This document shows, in pieces, positions 1 to 23,000 of a DNA stretch of 64,000 nucleotides. Under the pieces are notes generated by a model that was given only the letters and a program-made list of their open reading frames with translations, had not been told where the DNA came from and searched no databases. Every line of letters begins with the position of its first letter. Within the stretch, counting starts at the first letter, position 1. Source of the stretch: Ctena decussata. Lineage: Eukaryota; Mollusca; Bivalvia; Lucinida; Lucinidae. The stretch lies in the NCBI GenBank assembly GCA_963989385.1, contig OZ022509.1:80982043-81046042 (forward strand), read 5' to 3'. The position numbers and the translations under genes were made by a program.

Positions 1-310
1 TGATATCACAAAATCAAATATGTGATATCAATAAATACATCTGATTTTGTGATATCACAATATCGATTTTTTGATATCACGAATTCGATTTATTGACATC
101 ACAAAATTGATTTTGTGAAATCATAAAATCTGTTTTGTGATATCAAAAAATAGTGATGATTTTTTTGGTATCACAAACTCTACTTTGTGATATCACAAAT
201 TCCATTTTGTGAAATCACCTAATATTTTGTGTTATCACAAATTCCATTTTGTGATATCACAAAATATTTTGTGATTTCACAAAATGGAATTTGTGATATC
301 ACAAAATAAG
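1..310. repeat. AT-rich satellite of a self-complementary 14-mer
   Basis: The stretch is a run of short units built around TTGTGATATCACAA, which is its own reverse complement, spaced roughly every 20-30 bases and diverged from unit to unit. Both orientations of the flanking half-unit occur, for example around 240-305, where the array is symmetrical. The array begins before the window, so its full length is unknown. No coding potential is seen. Confidence 0.85.
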
Positions 311-959
311 GATTTTACTATACTGCAAAATAACAGATTCTGATCAGACTGTGGCGGGACGTTAAACCCGATTTCACTCACTCCTGAAGCAGTCTGATCT
401 TGGTCTGCACTGATTGAGCAGACCTATCCGTCCCAATATTTAACGGTAAGCCAACTTTCCTCTAATTGTCTATTTGGAGTTTTGTTTTGTTCCTTGGTAG
501 GCCAACGTTTTTATCATTCGGACGTATACACAATACTTTTAACATTTGATCGTCTTTGAATATAGAAACGTTTTAAATTGCTGACGTTTAGACGCTATTG
601 AGCGTCTATAAATAACTTAACATTCATTCATTCATTCCTTGGTAGGCCAGCAGTTCAGAGCTTCTTCTCCAAGTTGCAGCCAAAGACAGTGTATTAATTC
701 AGCCAGCGTATAGATCGCTGTGTTATATGAGTCAATACGCACAAAGATCGTTTACTTTTCGACGTTCATCGGATAAAATGAAGGGACATTAGCTTCATCG
801 CCCTATGATTGTCGATCATTTTAGCCATATATTTGTAAAGTCAAAAAATTCGCAATACAATACAAAATTATCTGTATCTGCCATGTTTAATCCTTATACA
901 TGTATTGAACATGTCATTCGAACGTTAATTGTGACGTCCAATCAAATCGCTTTTCTATC
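311..959. other. Upstream intergenic sequence with SINE-tail fragment
   Basis: No gene is seen. The piece around 350-400 (GGGACGTTAAACCCGATTTC) resembles the 3' tail of tRNA-derived SINEs seen elsewhere in the window (compare 54765-54790). A short CATT microsatellite lies near 622-640. The rest is unassigned sequence upstream of the cathepsin C gene. Confidence 0.5.
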
Positions 960-1133
960 ACGTAAATTTCACGTCACGTCACGACACGTGGGTAACGATC
1001 CTTCATCGTTGCCCCAAATAGGTAAATAGGCTAACATGTGACAGAAAAAATATACCTATATTGGTCATGTGATAATCATGTGTATATGTGAAAATAGAAC
1101 ATAATCAAAACCATCGCCGTATCGAGGAGAAAA
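960..1133 (+). promoter_or_regulatory. Putative cathepsin C proximal promoter with E-box and M-box
   Basis: Within 175 bases of the start codon there is a palindromic E-box CACGTG at 985-990, preceded by overlapping CACGTCACG repeats, and an M-box-like TCATGTGA at 1065-1072. Further CATGTG cores occur nearby. In vertebrates the MiT/TFE factors (TFEB, MITF) bind such sites (the CLEAR network) in lysosomal enzyme genes. A role here is inferred from site identity and position only. No clear TATA box or initiator was assigned; the AT-rich TATACCTATA at about 1051-1060 is a weak candidate. Confidence 0.4.
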
Positions 1134-10538
<9,405 letters not shown>

Positions 10539-10984
10539 CTACAAAAACTTGAAATTAGATTTTGTATTGCTAGGGAAGTATATGAACTTGAAAGGAGCAC
10601 ACAAGCTTGCACGTCTTCCCAAATCAGCAGTCAGTGTGTGATCTACGTAATCCCGTCAGAACCGAATGTGCGCCGAAGTGTTTGAAAATCCAGTCTCTTT
10701 AGATTCGGTCTAATCTAAAGTACGAATGACATTTTTGTGCTATTTCATCACATTTCAATTAGACTTTGATGTATGAAAATGAACCCATTCTCTTGTTTTT
10801 ATCTGTGAAATCAGAAAACTACCTCATTACACCGCTGTGTAGAGGCTCACGTCTATGTATCAACGTATTTCTAATTTGTCAATTTTAACTTCTAAGGTTT
10901 ACTGGCACTGACTATTCTTTTCACCAAACGCGCGGGAAACTGTTTTTATTTTAGAAAAAAAACAACATAGTATCATCTTCTGTA

Positions 10985-10994
10985 TTTATTTATT
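10985..10994 (-). terminator. Candidate poly(A) signals of the complete OATP gene
   Basis: Two overlapping TTTATT on the + strand read AATAAATAAA on the - strand, about 100 bases after the OATP stop codon at 11093-11095. They are the first such hexamers after that stop. They lie to the left of the cathepsin C signal at 11021, so the two transcripts should overlap. Confidence 0.6.
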
Positions 10995-11020
10995 TTTATG
11001 TTACAAAACACGTAATCTTA

Positions 11021-11026
11021 AATAAA
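11021..11026 (+). terminator. Candidate poly(A) signal of cathepsin C
   Basis: AATAAA is the first canonical hexamer after the cathepsin C stop (10538), giving a 3' UTR of roughly 500 bases. Cleavage 10-30 bases later would fall inside the 3' UTR of the OATP gene on the opposite strand. Confidence 0.6.
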
Positions 11027-11092
11027 ACGATATACTAATATTGTGCGATCATACATCAGCTTATTATCTGAATGTACAGTTCTTCAGACTGT

Positions 11093-14000
11093 TTAGCCTG
11101 TACTTGGTAGCTGCTTGTATCTCTGTAAAAAGAAAGAAATAAAAAGTCCATTTTTAATAATAATATAATCGCACAATCTTTGTTTCATATTTATTTTCAC
11201 ATTTTATTCCTCACAAGGCTTGTGAGGAATAAACTGTGAAAATAAATATTAATAATAATAGATATGAAATTCTTTTAAGTCTATGCCTGCCGATGTCATC
11301 ATGAGAATTACTTGCTAAACCCGAGCACGCTCGGTATAATTATTTCAATTAACTCGAGCAACAGTAAGGTAGCTCTCGAACAAGCCCAGGTATTTCTCGG
11401 GATTGTTCGAGTTTACCCAAATAATTATGCCGAGCGTGCCCTAACTAATAAGTTAGCTAACATGTGCGAGTTCGATCATCAACCGCGGTCTAACTTTGGT
11501 TTAACCAATGTTGATCGAACTTACTCTGGTTTGGTTTTACTTGTTCACAAGCGGAACTCCTCGGAGCGACTAGACAAACTTCCGATTCATTTTGGTTAAA
11601 CGGAGGTTGTGACTGCTTTGCTGCGCTTGGAAAACTCCTTAAAATCAAAGAACCAGTATTTGTTTGGACGGTTTTGATTGGCTATTGGTTTACCATGGGG
11701 GTAACAAGCAACAAAAGGAACAGCGACCAAACCAGGTTAATTTATGATCGAACTCACATGTGTGATCATTGACCTGTGCATTGATGTGATATAAATTCAC
11801 ACGTGGCTGTTTATTCACTTTGCAAGCACATCCTTAAAGGAATAATCATAAAACTAAGTTTCCTAAAACTCGTACGTTCTCAAGACTGGGTGTCGGAAAT
11901 GCCCTTTAACAGCTGAGGCCATTCAGTAAAATCAATGCCATGTAAATTCTATTGCAACAAGTTGTGAAAGCATGCAGCATCACAACAGTTGCTCATATCA
12001 AAAATCTGCCTTGAAAATAAATTTAGAACATTTAGGCAAAAAAAAGAAAAGAATTTCTCATTTTCTCAGTTTTGCTCGTCAAAATCAAACCACTGATGTG
12101 AAGTGCAGTGTAAAACCACACACGCCCTTGAACTTCCTTCATTACTCCTGTCCAAATTTTTCATGTTAATGCAGATAAGAGGCGGCAAATTCAGTGTATT
12201 AGTAATAATCTTACTTGTCTGTCTTTGGAAAATGTGTATACCTCAAACCATCTTATACAGTGGGACCCCTAGAAAATTCTGAGTGGTATACAACTGTTTG
12301 GTGTGGCAACCTGCGTTTATAGATAGAACGTATTGCATGTATGTGGGTGTGCATAGTACTCACCCCATTTTCAGCAGTTTTATCTCCATTTATTTCACGT
12401 TTCTTCTTCGGAACGTCTTTACGCCATTCTGTCTTTTTCGTTATCCGAAAAGCTACGTATAAACCAAATATCACAAACAAACCAAGAGACCGCGCAATGA
12501 TCCCGTAAGCGTGTATTGCATTCCGGAAGAAAATTATATCGTATAGCTGACATGACTGCCGTTCACCGCAGATATATTTCCATAGCGAGCATGTGCCGTC
12601 TATAACACGCCCAAATATCACCGGACCAGGCATCCAACCTATAGTATAGAAAGGAAAGGTTTCGTTAGTGTACATTATAATGCATTGAGCAACTAAATCG
12701 GCAACTGCATATGCAAACGCAATTCACCGGCTCTAGCCTCTGGACTCGTTCACAACCGTATTAGACAGATTCTAAATAAGTCAACGACTTACTTCTGTAT
12801 CCTTTTCATACTGTATGTTTGTATGTTATAAAAAGATTGCTATATGTATGCACATATATGTACAGTATATTGAACTAGAAAATTGTGTCTGTAAGACACT
12901 AATGATGCCCCCGTGCAGCGCCTGTCACATGACGTGTACATATCCTACCATGTAAAAAATTGCCCAAAATGACTAAGTTCAAAAAGGCTGTGAAGCTGTC
13001 AAAATTAATTCTGGATCTATCAAAATGCCTCATGCATATCTTCAAATATGTCCACAGTATGTAGCCAAGGTTTGAAAAAGATCCACTGAAAACTGTGGAG
13101 CCAGTAGATAACAGAAACTGCATACTCTACAATGCAAAAATTTCCCTAGAATGACTAAGTTCAAAAGACCAATATTCTGTCAAAATTAATTCTAGGTCCA
13201 ACAAAAACCCACATGCCCATCTTCAATATATTCACAGCATGTATGTAAGGTTTAAAAAGGATCCATTGTAAACGGTGAGAGGAGTTGATTACACAAACTC
13301 TATACCCTGGAATGCAAAAATTTGCCTAAAATGACTAAGTTCAAAAGGCCGTAATTCTGTCAAAATTAATCCTAGGTCCAACAAAAATCCATATGCACAT
13401 CTTCAATACATTAACAGCATGTATGCACGGTTTGAAAAAGATCCATATAAAACTGAGAGAGGAGTTGATTACACAAACTCTATACCACAGAATGCAAAAA
13501 TTTGCATAAAATGACTAAGTTCAAAAGACTAAACCCACATGCACATCTTTAAGATGTCCACAACATGTATGCAAAGTTTGAAAAGGATCCATTGAAAACT
13601 ATGGGAGAAGTTGATTACACAAACTCTATACCCTACTATACAAAAATTTGCCTAAAATGACTAAGTTCAAAAGGCCGTAAATCTGTCAAAATTAATTTTA
13701 GCTCCATCAAAAATCCACATGCACATCTTCAATATGTCCACAACATGTATGCAAAGTTTGAAAAAGTTCCATTGAAAACTGTGGGAGGAGTTGATTACAA
13801 AAACTCTATACTATAAAGCGTGACGAACAGACAGACAGACAGACAGACAGGGGCAAATCTTAATGCCCCCTGACTATCGTCACGAAATTTGCCTAAAATG
13901 ACTAAGTTCAAAAGGCCGTAAATCTGTCAAAATTAATTTTAGCTCCATCGAAAATCCACATGCACATCTTCAATATGTCCACAACATGTATGCAAAGTTT

Positions 14001-17000
14001 GAAAAAGTTCCATTGAAAACTGTGGGAGGAGTTGATTACACAAACTCTATACTATAAAGCGTGACGAACAGACAGACAGACAGACAGACAGGGGCAAATC
14101 TTAATCCCCCCTGACTATCGTCACGGGGGCATAATAAAACATTGTTTAAACCAACCGTATTAATCTGGCCGTCCAAGGCGTCACTTCTATTTTGGTTCTT
14201 CTTGGTTCTTTTATGTGTCATTCGTTGCTATGTCTGTCATTGATATATTGTTTGTGATGTCAAAGCTAGCCCGGTGACCACCTACATGGGAAATGGCTGT
14301 TCACATGACTGCCGCTGGTGATGTCTTTGGTGGTGACTAATTTTATGCTGTCTTTTTCCCACATGGTGTTTCGGGCGGGATCTTAGACTGAATTGTGTCA
14401 GTTCCTGAGAATTTTCCTACTTACTTTTACTTAAGAATGCAAAACGATCTTACGCAGAGCTCAGTCGTTTATATCACTTTTAATCCCTTTTTATTATACA
14501 GTTTAACAAAGACATGTAAAAACAAAATTAACAAAAAATAGTAATACTTCTGGTTTAAAAATATTGACATTTTCGAGAAAAAAGTATTAGACCCGAGTCC
14601 AGACTAAAACTACCGATCAAAATTTGTCGTTACTCCTTAAGCAAGCAGGGACGACACAGGAGTCAGTTTCCGACTGTGATAATGTCACCGATAGAATATA
14701 AAGTAGGTTAAATTATGTTGGCAAACGATGCTAATGTTGCGGAGATGATGTCATGATGTCCTGGTCTGAAGAAGTAAAATCAGTCAACATTACAGGAAAG
14801 TAGTATAGTCGAATATAGTGTAGTACAGAGAATTAAATTATTTGAGAATGGATTATAGGTTTGAAAAAATCACTCTTTTCAAGTCTAAGAATTTCATATA
14901 GCATCTCACTTACTATTCGAGAAGAGCATTGCATATATCGCCATAGATCTTTTACCATAGCAACTATGGAATTACCAACTGTTGTGCTTAGAATCTTGGC
15001 TGAATATCGTTTCAATGACGTCATAGACATCAATATGAATTCTTAGTTGCTATGGTAACAGATATATTACGTCACTGGTTCCGGAGTATGACCTACAATG
15101 TATGCCATGCTCCGCCAATTCTTCAATGGCATTTCAAACTGAAATTCTTCCAACAAAACACTTCAGATTTTCTGAAAAAAATATTTTTTCTCAAGCCATT
15201 TATTTCGTGTTTCTACTGCTTTTTGCAGTCCCAACATCTGAACATCTCTTGCAGCGGGATTTGTGTTCTCTCCAGGTACACAACACTACTTACTAGACTA
15301 CTCACCTATAGTGGAGATGAGAAAACCATAAAGTGCTGTAGCCACTGCTCGATCATCCTCAGCAACACATCTGTAATTACAAGACACAATTTTGCCTAAT
15401 TGGTTGGCCAGTGGTTCTGATCACGCCTAATGTGTTGTATGTCAACAATGGAAGACTTGAAACAGAAAAGCTGACGTTTAAATGATAGGTCATTGCAATC
15501 AATGATTATTTTTGTCAACAGACTTAATTATATTCGGCAGTGTACTGTATGTTGACGATATATAGCTGAAATCCCGGGTTATCAACGAAAACATTGAGCA
15601 TGCAGGTGGACGGCGGGTTTTGCAAGGTTTGAGAGCCTGAATATTCGGATGGTATACTATAGGTCAATCTATTCGAGAAAGAAGACTCTTGAAAACGGTT
15701 GAAGATAATTCATCTCATCAACAAGGCCCAAATGAGATGTTGTATTGTATCTACCAGTATTTGGGTCTACTGCGGATTATTTTTTCTTCCCGGATGAGAC
15801 TCCTATTGAAATCGTTTACCTGATTTGTGTCATAAAAGTTGGCATGATCTTAAAAGCTGCGAAGAGAGAACCAATAAAAGTAAAGACAGCGTAGACATAG
15901 AGATTTGTGGTACAGCCTTGGTCACACAGTCCGGATACCGCTTCCCCTGATGGGATACACGTGCAGTTGGTAAATGCCTGAAGTAAAAAAATAGAACATC
16001 TTACAATAGTGCTCATGTATTATTGAATTTATTAAACGAGTTGGGGAAGAAGATAAACTATGCCGAGCATCTTATCGGTTTCCCCAATGAGTTTAATAAG
16101 TTCAATAATAAAGGAGTACAAATGCAAGATTCTATTTACCATATGACACTAAACTCGCACGTTATTGGCAAATTTTGCACTAAAACATCACAATTTCGAC
16201 ATAAGAAAACACGACCATTTTAGGACGACAAAGTAAACATTACGACGTACTTTGCATATTTAATCCAATAGTTCATTATCGTTTATAATGCATGGCTTTA
16301 TAATTCCAACAGCCCCTCTTTAGCACAAATTCAGAATGATTGGTTGACAGCATATTCCATGTCTTGCTGTGTTTGATATTGTAGGGGGAGGGCTGTAACT
16401 AATGTTGCGAGAACTTGTAGCCCAACCCCATTGTATATAATGGCAATAAAATATGTTTAATCTAAACTGACAGCATATGCAGAGAAGAGTTTATATATCT
16501 AGTTATTTTAGCAGCCACGACCATTTTGGAGGGTCCATTTTCAAAAATTTGAACAACTCGATGCAATGATAATTCCGAACATTCCGAAAGATCTACATAA
16601 TCTCATTTTTTATTTGTTCTGAGGTTCTCAGGTCTGTGGCTCGATTATGACCTCCGTGGTTTTCCCTGGGTAGGGATTTTAGTGAGACGGCACGCCGGTT
16701 AAATCTTACAACATGTAGTTGTTTAATAATTATTTCTTTCACACTTTATATATTTTTTGGAACAACTATTAAATGTAACTTTTATATCATTTGCACCTGC
16801 ACTGAATGTACCAATATCTTTGAAATTTGCAAAACTCCCACCCGCGCCCCTTCCACTCCCCTCCCCCCCCCCCCCCCCCCCGCAAAAAAAGAAGAAAATG
16901 CGAGTCTGTGCACTTGCATAAATTTGTGTTAATTAGCTTTTTATTTAATATTCTGTATGCTGATTTGTGTACAAGGTCATGTTTGTCATTTTTATACGTA

Positions 17001-20000
17001 ATACGAATGCCTCACCATATCTGTTTGAATTGTACACCCGGCATGACAGGGACTGTAATAGCTCTGCCCGTCTTCGCCACAGATCGGAAAATATTTCTGA
17101 TCACTGCAGGCACACTCTTTTCCACATTCGTCTTCTAAAGGCGTATACAATGATGACAGCACCCTGAAATTTACATGTTTAAAGTGAATAATTAACATTT
17201 CTCCAAGGACTGTCCTACAAACAAAAAAATCGCCGATCTGCCTTGTAAAGATTCTATTACACTTTAGAACACATTGCAAAGCATCATGAAATGTGTCGAT
17301 GAATATAGGAGCACAACTCATTAAAGTAAGGCTTGCAGTCATGGCCCCCATTGAAACCAAATTATATTGATAACGTACTGAATGCGGCTTTTCGTTTGGT
17401 GTCAAGCTTGAAGGAACTGTTTTAGATTTTAATTTTACTGTTCTGCCGTAAAACGTCTCCCTGTACATCATCCATAGTGCAGATTATTTTCTATTTTTGT
17501 CCTTTGAGATCAGAGGATATATTCTGAGAAATTAGATTTTTTTATTGGTTTAGACTAATATTTTAGACATCGCTTTTAATATTCATTTCGACAGTTTTTG
17601 ATACTAACGTGTCTTTGAATCGACTGCCCTATTAGAAATAATAAATTTCCGATGAGGCCTGAGTAGCTGAAACTTCGCAGTATGGCCTATGTTCCTTCTT
17701 TCGAATGTGTTCTCTGCACTTGAAGGAACTCTCTTAGTTTTTAATTTGAATGTCGGGTTGAAAATTCATCCTGAACAAGTCTACTCGGAAACTGAATTTT
17801 AATGGTGACTTATCAAATTCTAAAAACAGAAACCAAATTAAGAAAGAAATGGACTTTTCTGATAAGTTTACACAATGTAGTCATTCGTCATTAAGATGAT
17901 GACAATCACTGATTTAAGGTGAATTAAAAATATTGTAAAATGCTGAAAATACAACAGATATTCCGAAAACTTAGCAAATGTATCCTTTATGTTGTTTTTT
18001 CATTATTAAAAATTCCGAAAACCTTGCCTGTTGATGTTAAAAATATTTTATATATTAAGGAAAGACCAAAAGGTAATTCGCGCCACAAAAATGTAAAAAG
18101 TAAACATCATTATTGGAAATGCATTTAGATCTGAAGGTTATTTAATACATTGCGAGTAATTTCCTATAATTTCTTCCCAAATCTTTAAAAATGTTCATAT
18201 TAAACAAATAAAATGAAGGAAGTCAGTGTCCAAATTTTAGACTTTTTATGGAGATGACCCAGGGGAGTCTACTTTCTAAAGGTTGAAACATTTGTTTTAC
18301 ATACCTGTCTAATCTCAGTGATGTAAAATGTATGCTGTATATGTCATACGTTTATACCTGCTTACCCGATATTTAATGAATGCAAGTAAAGTCAAATCAA
18401 ATTTATTTGGTTAATTCCTCACAAACACAGGATCGAAACCAAGACAAACACAAACATGGAATTTAACTAACTACAAAACGATAACAACTATATCCGTTTA
18501 TCAACAGCACACGTTAACCTTTTACATGGCCGAACATTTGGGAACAAGCCATTTTTCATCTGCTTAACCTGATAATTTATCCGAGCTTTCTCTGACTAAT
18601 TAAAGCCTTCTGATGTTTTTGTTTGGCGTCTTTTACACACAAAGTTAAATGTGAAAGGTCTGAGAGGGCTCGGATTATTTGACAATTTTAATTGAAGTAG
18701 TAACAAATAATTGATTGAAACATAACTCTTAGGGCATTGAAGTACCTTCACACCTAAATTAGACTTTTCTGCCGCAAATGACCTACTGATATTTTCTTAC
18801 ATAAACAATTTTGTCATTAGCATGTCAGAGAGCTTTGTAATTTCATTTGTAGGGGACAACAGAAGCTGCAAAAATTTAGGATGGCATGTTATTATTTCAT
18901 GTTTTTTTATTCAGATATTTTAATTTAGCACAAATCATCACTTTAACGAACTGGATATGCTTCATCACAGCTGGGCCGGGCCGGGTAGCGCAATCGGTAG
19001 GGCACCTGACTCGGAAGTCAGAGGTCCTGAGTTCGAATCCCGGTCTGGCCACATACTTTCGTTTCTCCTTCCGCTGATTCAAGAAGGGCAGTTGTCAGTT
19101 ACTGGCGAAAGTATATGCACTTAGTACTGGTTAACCGCTTAGAAGGTCTAAGCCTGCCCAGGAATAGTGTGGTTAGGTTAACTGACCGTCCCGACATGAC
19201 CTTAGTTGTTTACCGTGGACGTTAAGTATCAAATCAACCAAATCAAATCATCACAGCTGCTATGAGACAGATTAATTGTTTGGTGTTTAACACAGTCACG
19301 GTTGATAACGATTCCGTCTTTGATTGCAAGCCGGTAGCACCTCAGGCTTTAATGACGACCCCAACTCAAAACTAATCAATCCTTTTGTCTATTGCCGGAC
19401 GAACCGTGATTGAAGTGGTGAGTTATGTTTTACTCAGAGTTAGAGTGTCACTGTTTCTGTCAAATCCTTATTTTTTTTCTTTTGAATTAAGCGGAATCAT
19501 ATCTCCTTGCACCCACCTTAAATTACGATCAGCAAACATTCTCGAAAATTATCGTTCCCCTTCTTTCTATCTTTTAAACTCCGTAGGAGCCCCCGACTCA
19601 GGGAAGCTCAAACACAGAAACAACGCATAGGGATGGTCAGTAAAGATTAAAAAATTGCTGGGGGTAGGGGTGAGGCGGGGGTAGGGTGTTTAATACGGGG
19701 TTCGGCATGTAAGCTCTTGTCCTCAGTTATGCTGTGGTTCTTACCCTGAGTCAGTTGTTGAATGTAAAAAATTTGCAAAGACCAGGAATACCTACCCATT
19801 TCCATTCCCATTTCCATTGCCACCTACCACTCTTGGCTGATCACAGCCCAAAAAGAAGCCCGGAAATATAGCAGCGATATTAACGGCGTAAAATATAGAC
19901 ACCATAAGCATCGTGTTTATCGGTGTCATCTTGATTTTCCGGGTCATGACCCCACCCACAAACGAGCCAAGAGATACAGCCATTATGTTACTGATCGCTG

Positions 20001-23000
20001 AAATAGAAAGAATCATCTTTCAGGGAAAACTTATGTTCATGCATTTTCTATTACTAAAAATACGCGTATTTACGAGTCATAATTAGTGTCCAAATACTCA
20101 ATATTTCCTTACTAGAGTATTAAGGTTGTGATTATCACTGATTTGGGGCAGAAACAAAAATCTGTGCTATTAGCTTGCAAGATCAGAGAATTTCGTAGAA
20201 AAACTTTTGGACCATTGCAACAAAATATAATTCGTCAGAAAAATTAATGTTACATTTTTATAGGTAGAAAACAAACTGCATGCACGATGATCGTTAATCC
20301 AGTCGTGGTTGATAACTTTGCTGCGCTTTTAAATCACATGGCAGTGAATCAGGCCAAAGAATAAATGACGGCTCCCTCATAAATTTAAATTAGAAAGTGG
20401 CCTGACCACGAATGTCTCTGCTCGGACCCATCTCTTGGTGGTTCCCGTTTAGATGTAGCTATCAAATTGACCAATTAAGTTGAGGACAAAGTGCAATGCG
20501 AAATTGCACGTTGTCCTCAACTTTATTGGCCTGTAGTTCTTATAAAAAAATTTAAGCTTTCTTACCCATAATCATATTGGCTCGCCATAGAGGAACGGTA
20601 TATTGAGATGCAATATATTTCGGTAGAAACGACAACATCCCCGCTACACCTATTATATTTAAACATGTAGATACTGTCACGAGGCTGTAGACGGGATTTT
20701 TCAGGACTCTTCCAACAGAAATCAAAAAGTCTGGAAAATAAAACTGAGTAATTTGTTTATGAATGGTATGTTATATTTTAGTAAACAGAAGTTAATTTTG
20801 GTCCCAAAAGATATTTCTTAAACATGGGGATTACTACAAACCATGTGTGTTGTGAATAAATCTAGAATGTCTATTGGTGTTATATATGGCAGTGGCTTAT
20901 TTGTATATCTAGTATTTGAACATTCTGGCTGTTATAGTTATTTATTAAATTAATCTATTGGACTTAATGTACAATGTTTTATTCTTGTACTACTTGCTAG
21001 CTGTCCACAAGGATTAAAGTTTTTATTATTCTAAAGGACTGAAAGACTCTTAATTATTGAACTTGAAACTGACTTCTAAAATAAGGTTATAAATCTAACA
21101 ATTTCAATTAAGAAATTGTGCATAAATACCTTGTGTTTAAAAGAGCTTCGGCGTCTTATATCAGTTTAATCCAGTTTAATCCTCGATATCTCAAAGTCGA
21201 AATTCATCTCAAACTAGCGCTATCTCAAAGTAAATTTTCACAGAAAATTTTCATATAAATTTCAGCAGTTTGAGATAGCATTAGTTTAAATATAAAGAAA
21301 ATTAGGAAATCTGTTCAAACTACATTCTTTGAAATAGTTTGAATAGTTATTGTCCACCGCCTTTTCGAAGAAAAGCGTATTGACATAGTTTTCGGCATTT
21401 CGTCCTTCCGTCCTTATTTCCGTCCTTCCGTCCCCCTAAGAAGTAGGTACCTTTTGTGCGCAACTCCTCCTACAGTTTTATGCCGATTCTTTCGAAACTT
21501 TACAGCTGTTTTTGCCATGGTCTGAAAATATGCATGTTCTTTGGATATAATCCTGAGATTATTTTTGTCACTTTTTCTACAAGTTGAACTTAGTCATTTT
21601 TTAGGCGTTTTTACTGTCAAAGTGACTAGATAGTGGGTACCTTGTGTGCGCAACTCCTCCTACAGTTTAATGCCGGTGCCTTTGAAACTTCACATGTGTT
21701 TTGGTCATGGTCTGAAAATATGCGTGTGATTTGGATATAATCCTCACATTATTTTTTTATTGTTTTTTCTACAAGTTAAACTTAGCCTTTTTTCATATAT
21801 TTTTACTATTTAAGTAAATAGATAGTGGGTACATTGTGTGTGCAACTACTCCTACAATTTTAGGCTGATTCCTTTCAAACTTCACAGGTGTTTTGGTCAT
21901 GGTCTTAATATATGCATGTGGTTTGGATATAATCCTCACATTATTTTTTGTTACTTTTTCTGCTAGTTGAACTTAGTCTTTTTTCATACAGTTTTACTAT
22001 TTAAGTGAATAGATAGTGGGTATATTGTGTGCGCTACTCCTCCTACAGTTTTATGCCGATTCCTTTTAAACTGTAAAGACGTTTTGGTCATGGTCTGAAG
22101 ATATGCATGTGGTTAACATGTAATCCTAAAATTTATATTTTTGTCACTTTCTCTGCTACCTGAATTTAGTCTTTTTTCAGGCGTTTTTACTACCAAGCTG
22201 AATAGATAGAGGGTACCTCAGGTTTTGGAGGGTACATCAGGTTTTAGTATAACGATGGTGCTATTTTTATGAGGAAACTTTTAAGCCAGGTTTAGTAAAA
22301 AGATGGTGCAATTTTTTCTTCACACATAACATTATATATGTGCTTTATTAGGATGTCAATCCATTACTTTTTTAGTAGTTTCAGGCTTTCAGCTCACTCT
22401 TTTAAAGTTCTAACAGACACAGCTTAGACACACCTTATAAAGATGCCATATTTTTAAATATGCCATGTAAGTATACTTCTATTCAATTACTAGAGGGCTA
22501 GTCATAAGCTCGTCTAAGCTACAATTGAATTTTCACTAAGTTTCTCTTACAAACAGTGGAATTTGATTTCAAACAATGCTAGAATGATTAAATTGACAAT
22601 TTATTTCCAAATACATTTTAATGACAGGTTTTTTTTATTGATATGTCCTTTAATTGAAATAAACAATAATGGCGGGGGACATAAATTCTTTGATTTTGCT
22701 TGTTATTATAGGAATGAATTTTATTTTTGTTGATTTTATTGATTTGTAAACGCCGGCGAATCACTCTCAAACTAAATAAAGCCCGAAGGGCTTTATGTTA
22801 AGTTTGTGAGTGATTCGCCGGCGTTTACACATCCGAAAAATCCACAAAAATAAAATTCATTTCTTATAATTCCATCTCGGCCATCTTTTTCTCAAAATTG
22901 TCAGCTATAGTGAGTTTCTAAGAAATCGCCGCCAAGAAAGTAGTTCCAAGTAGTTCTATGTTTCTGGCGAAGGGAGTTTATCGAGGTATAAACGCCGGTT

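Noticed and set aside
18973..19046. Possible functional tRNA gene
   Set aside because: The head has good A and B boxes and folds, but it runs straight into a SINE body and a repetitive tail, and the anticodon loop is irregular. It is scored as a SINE.
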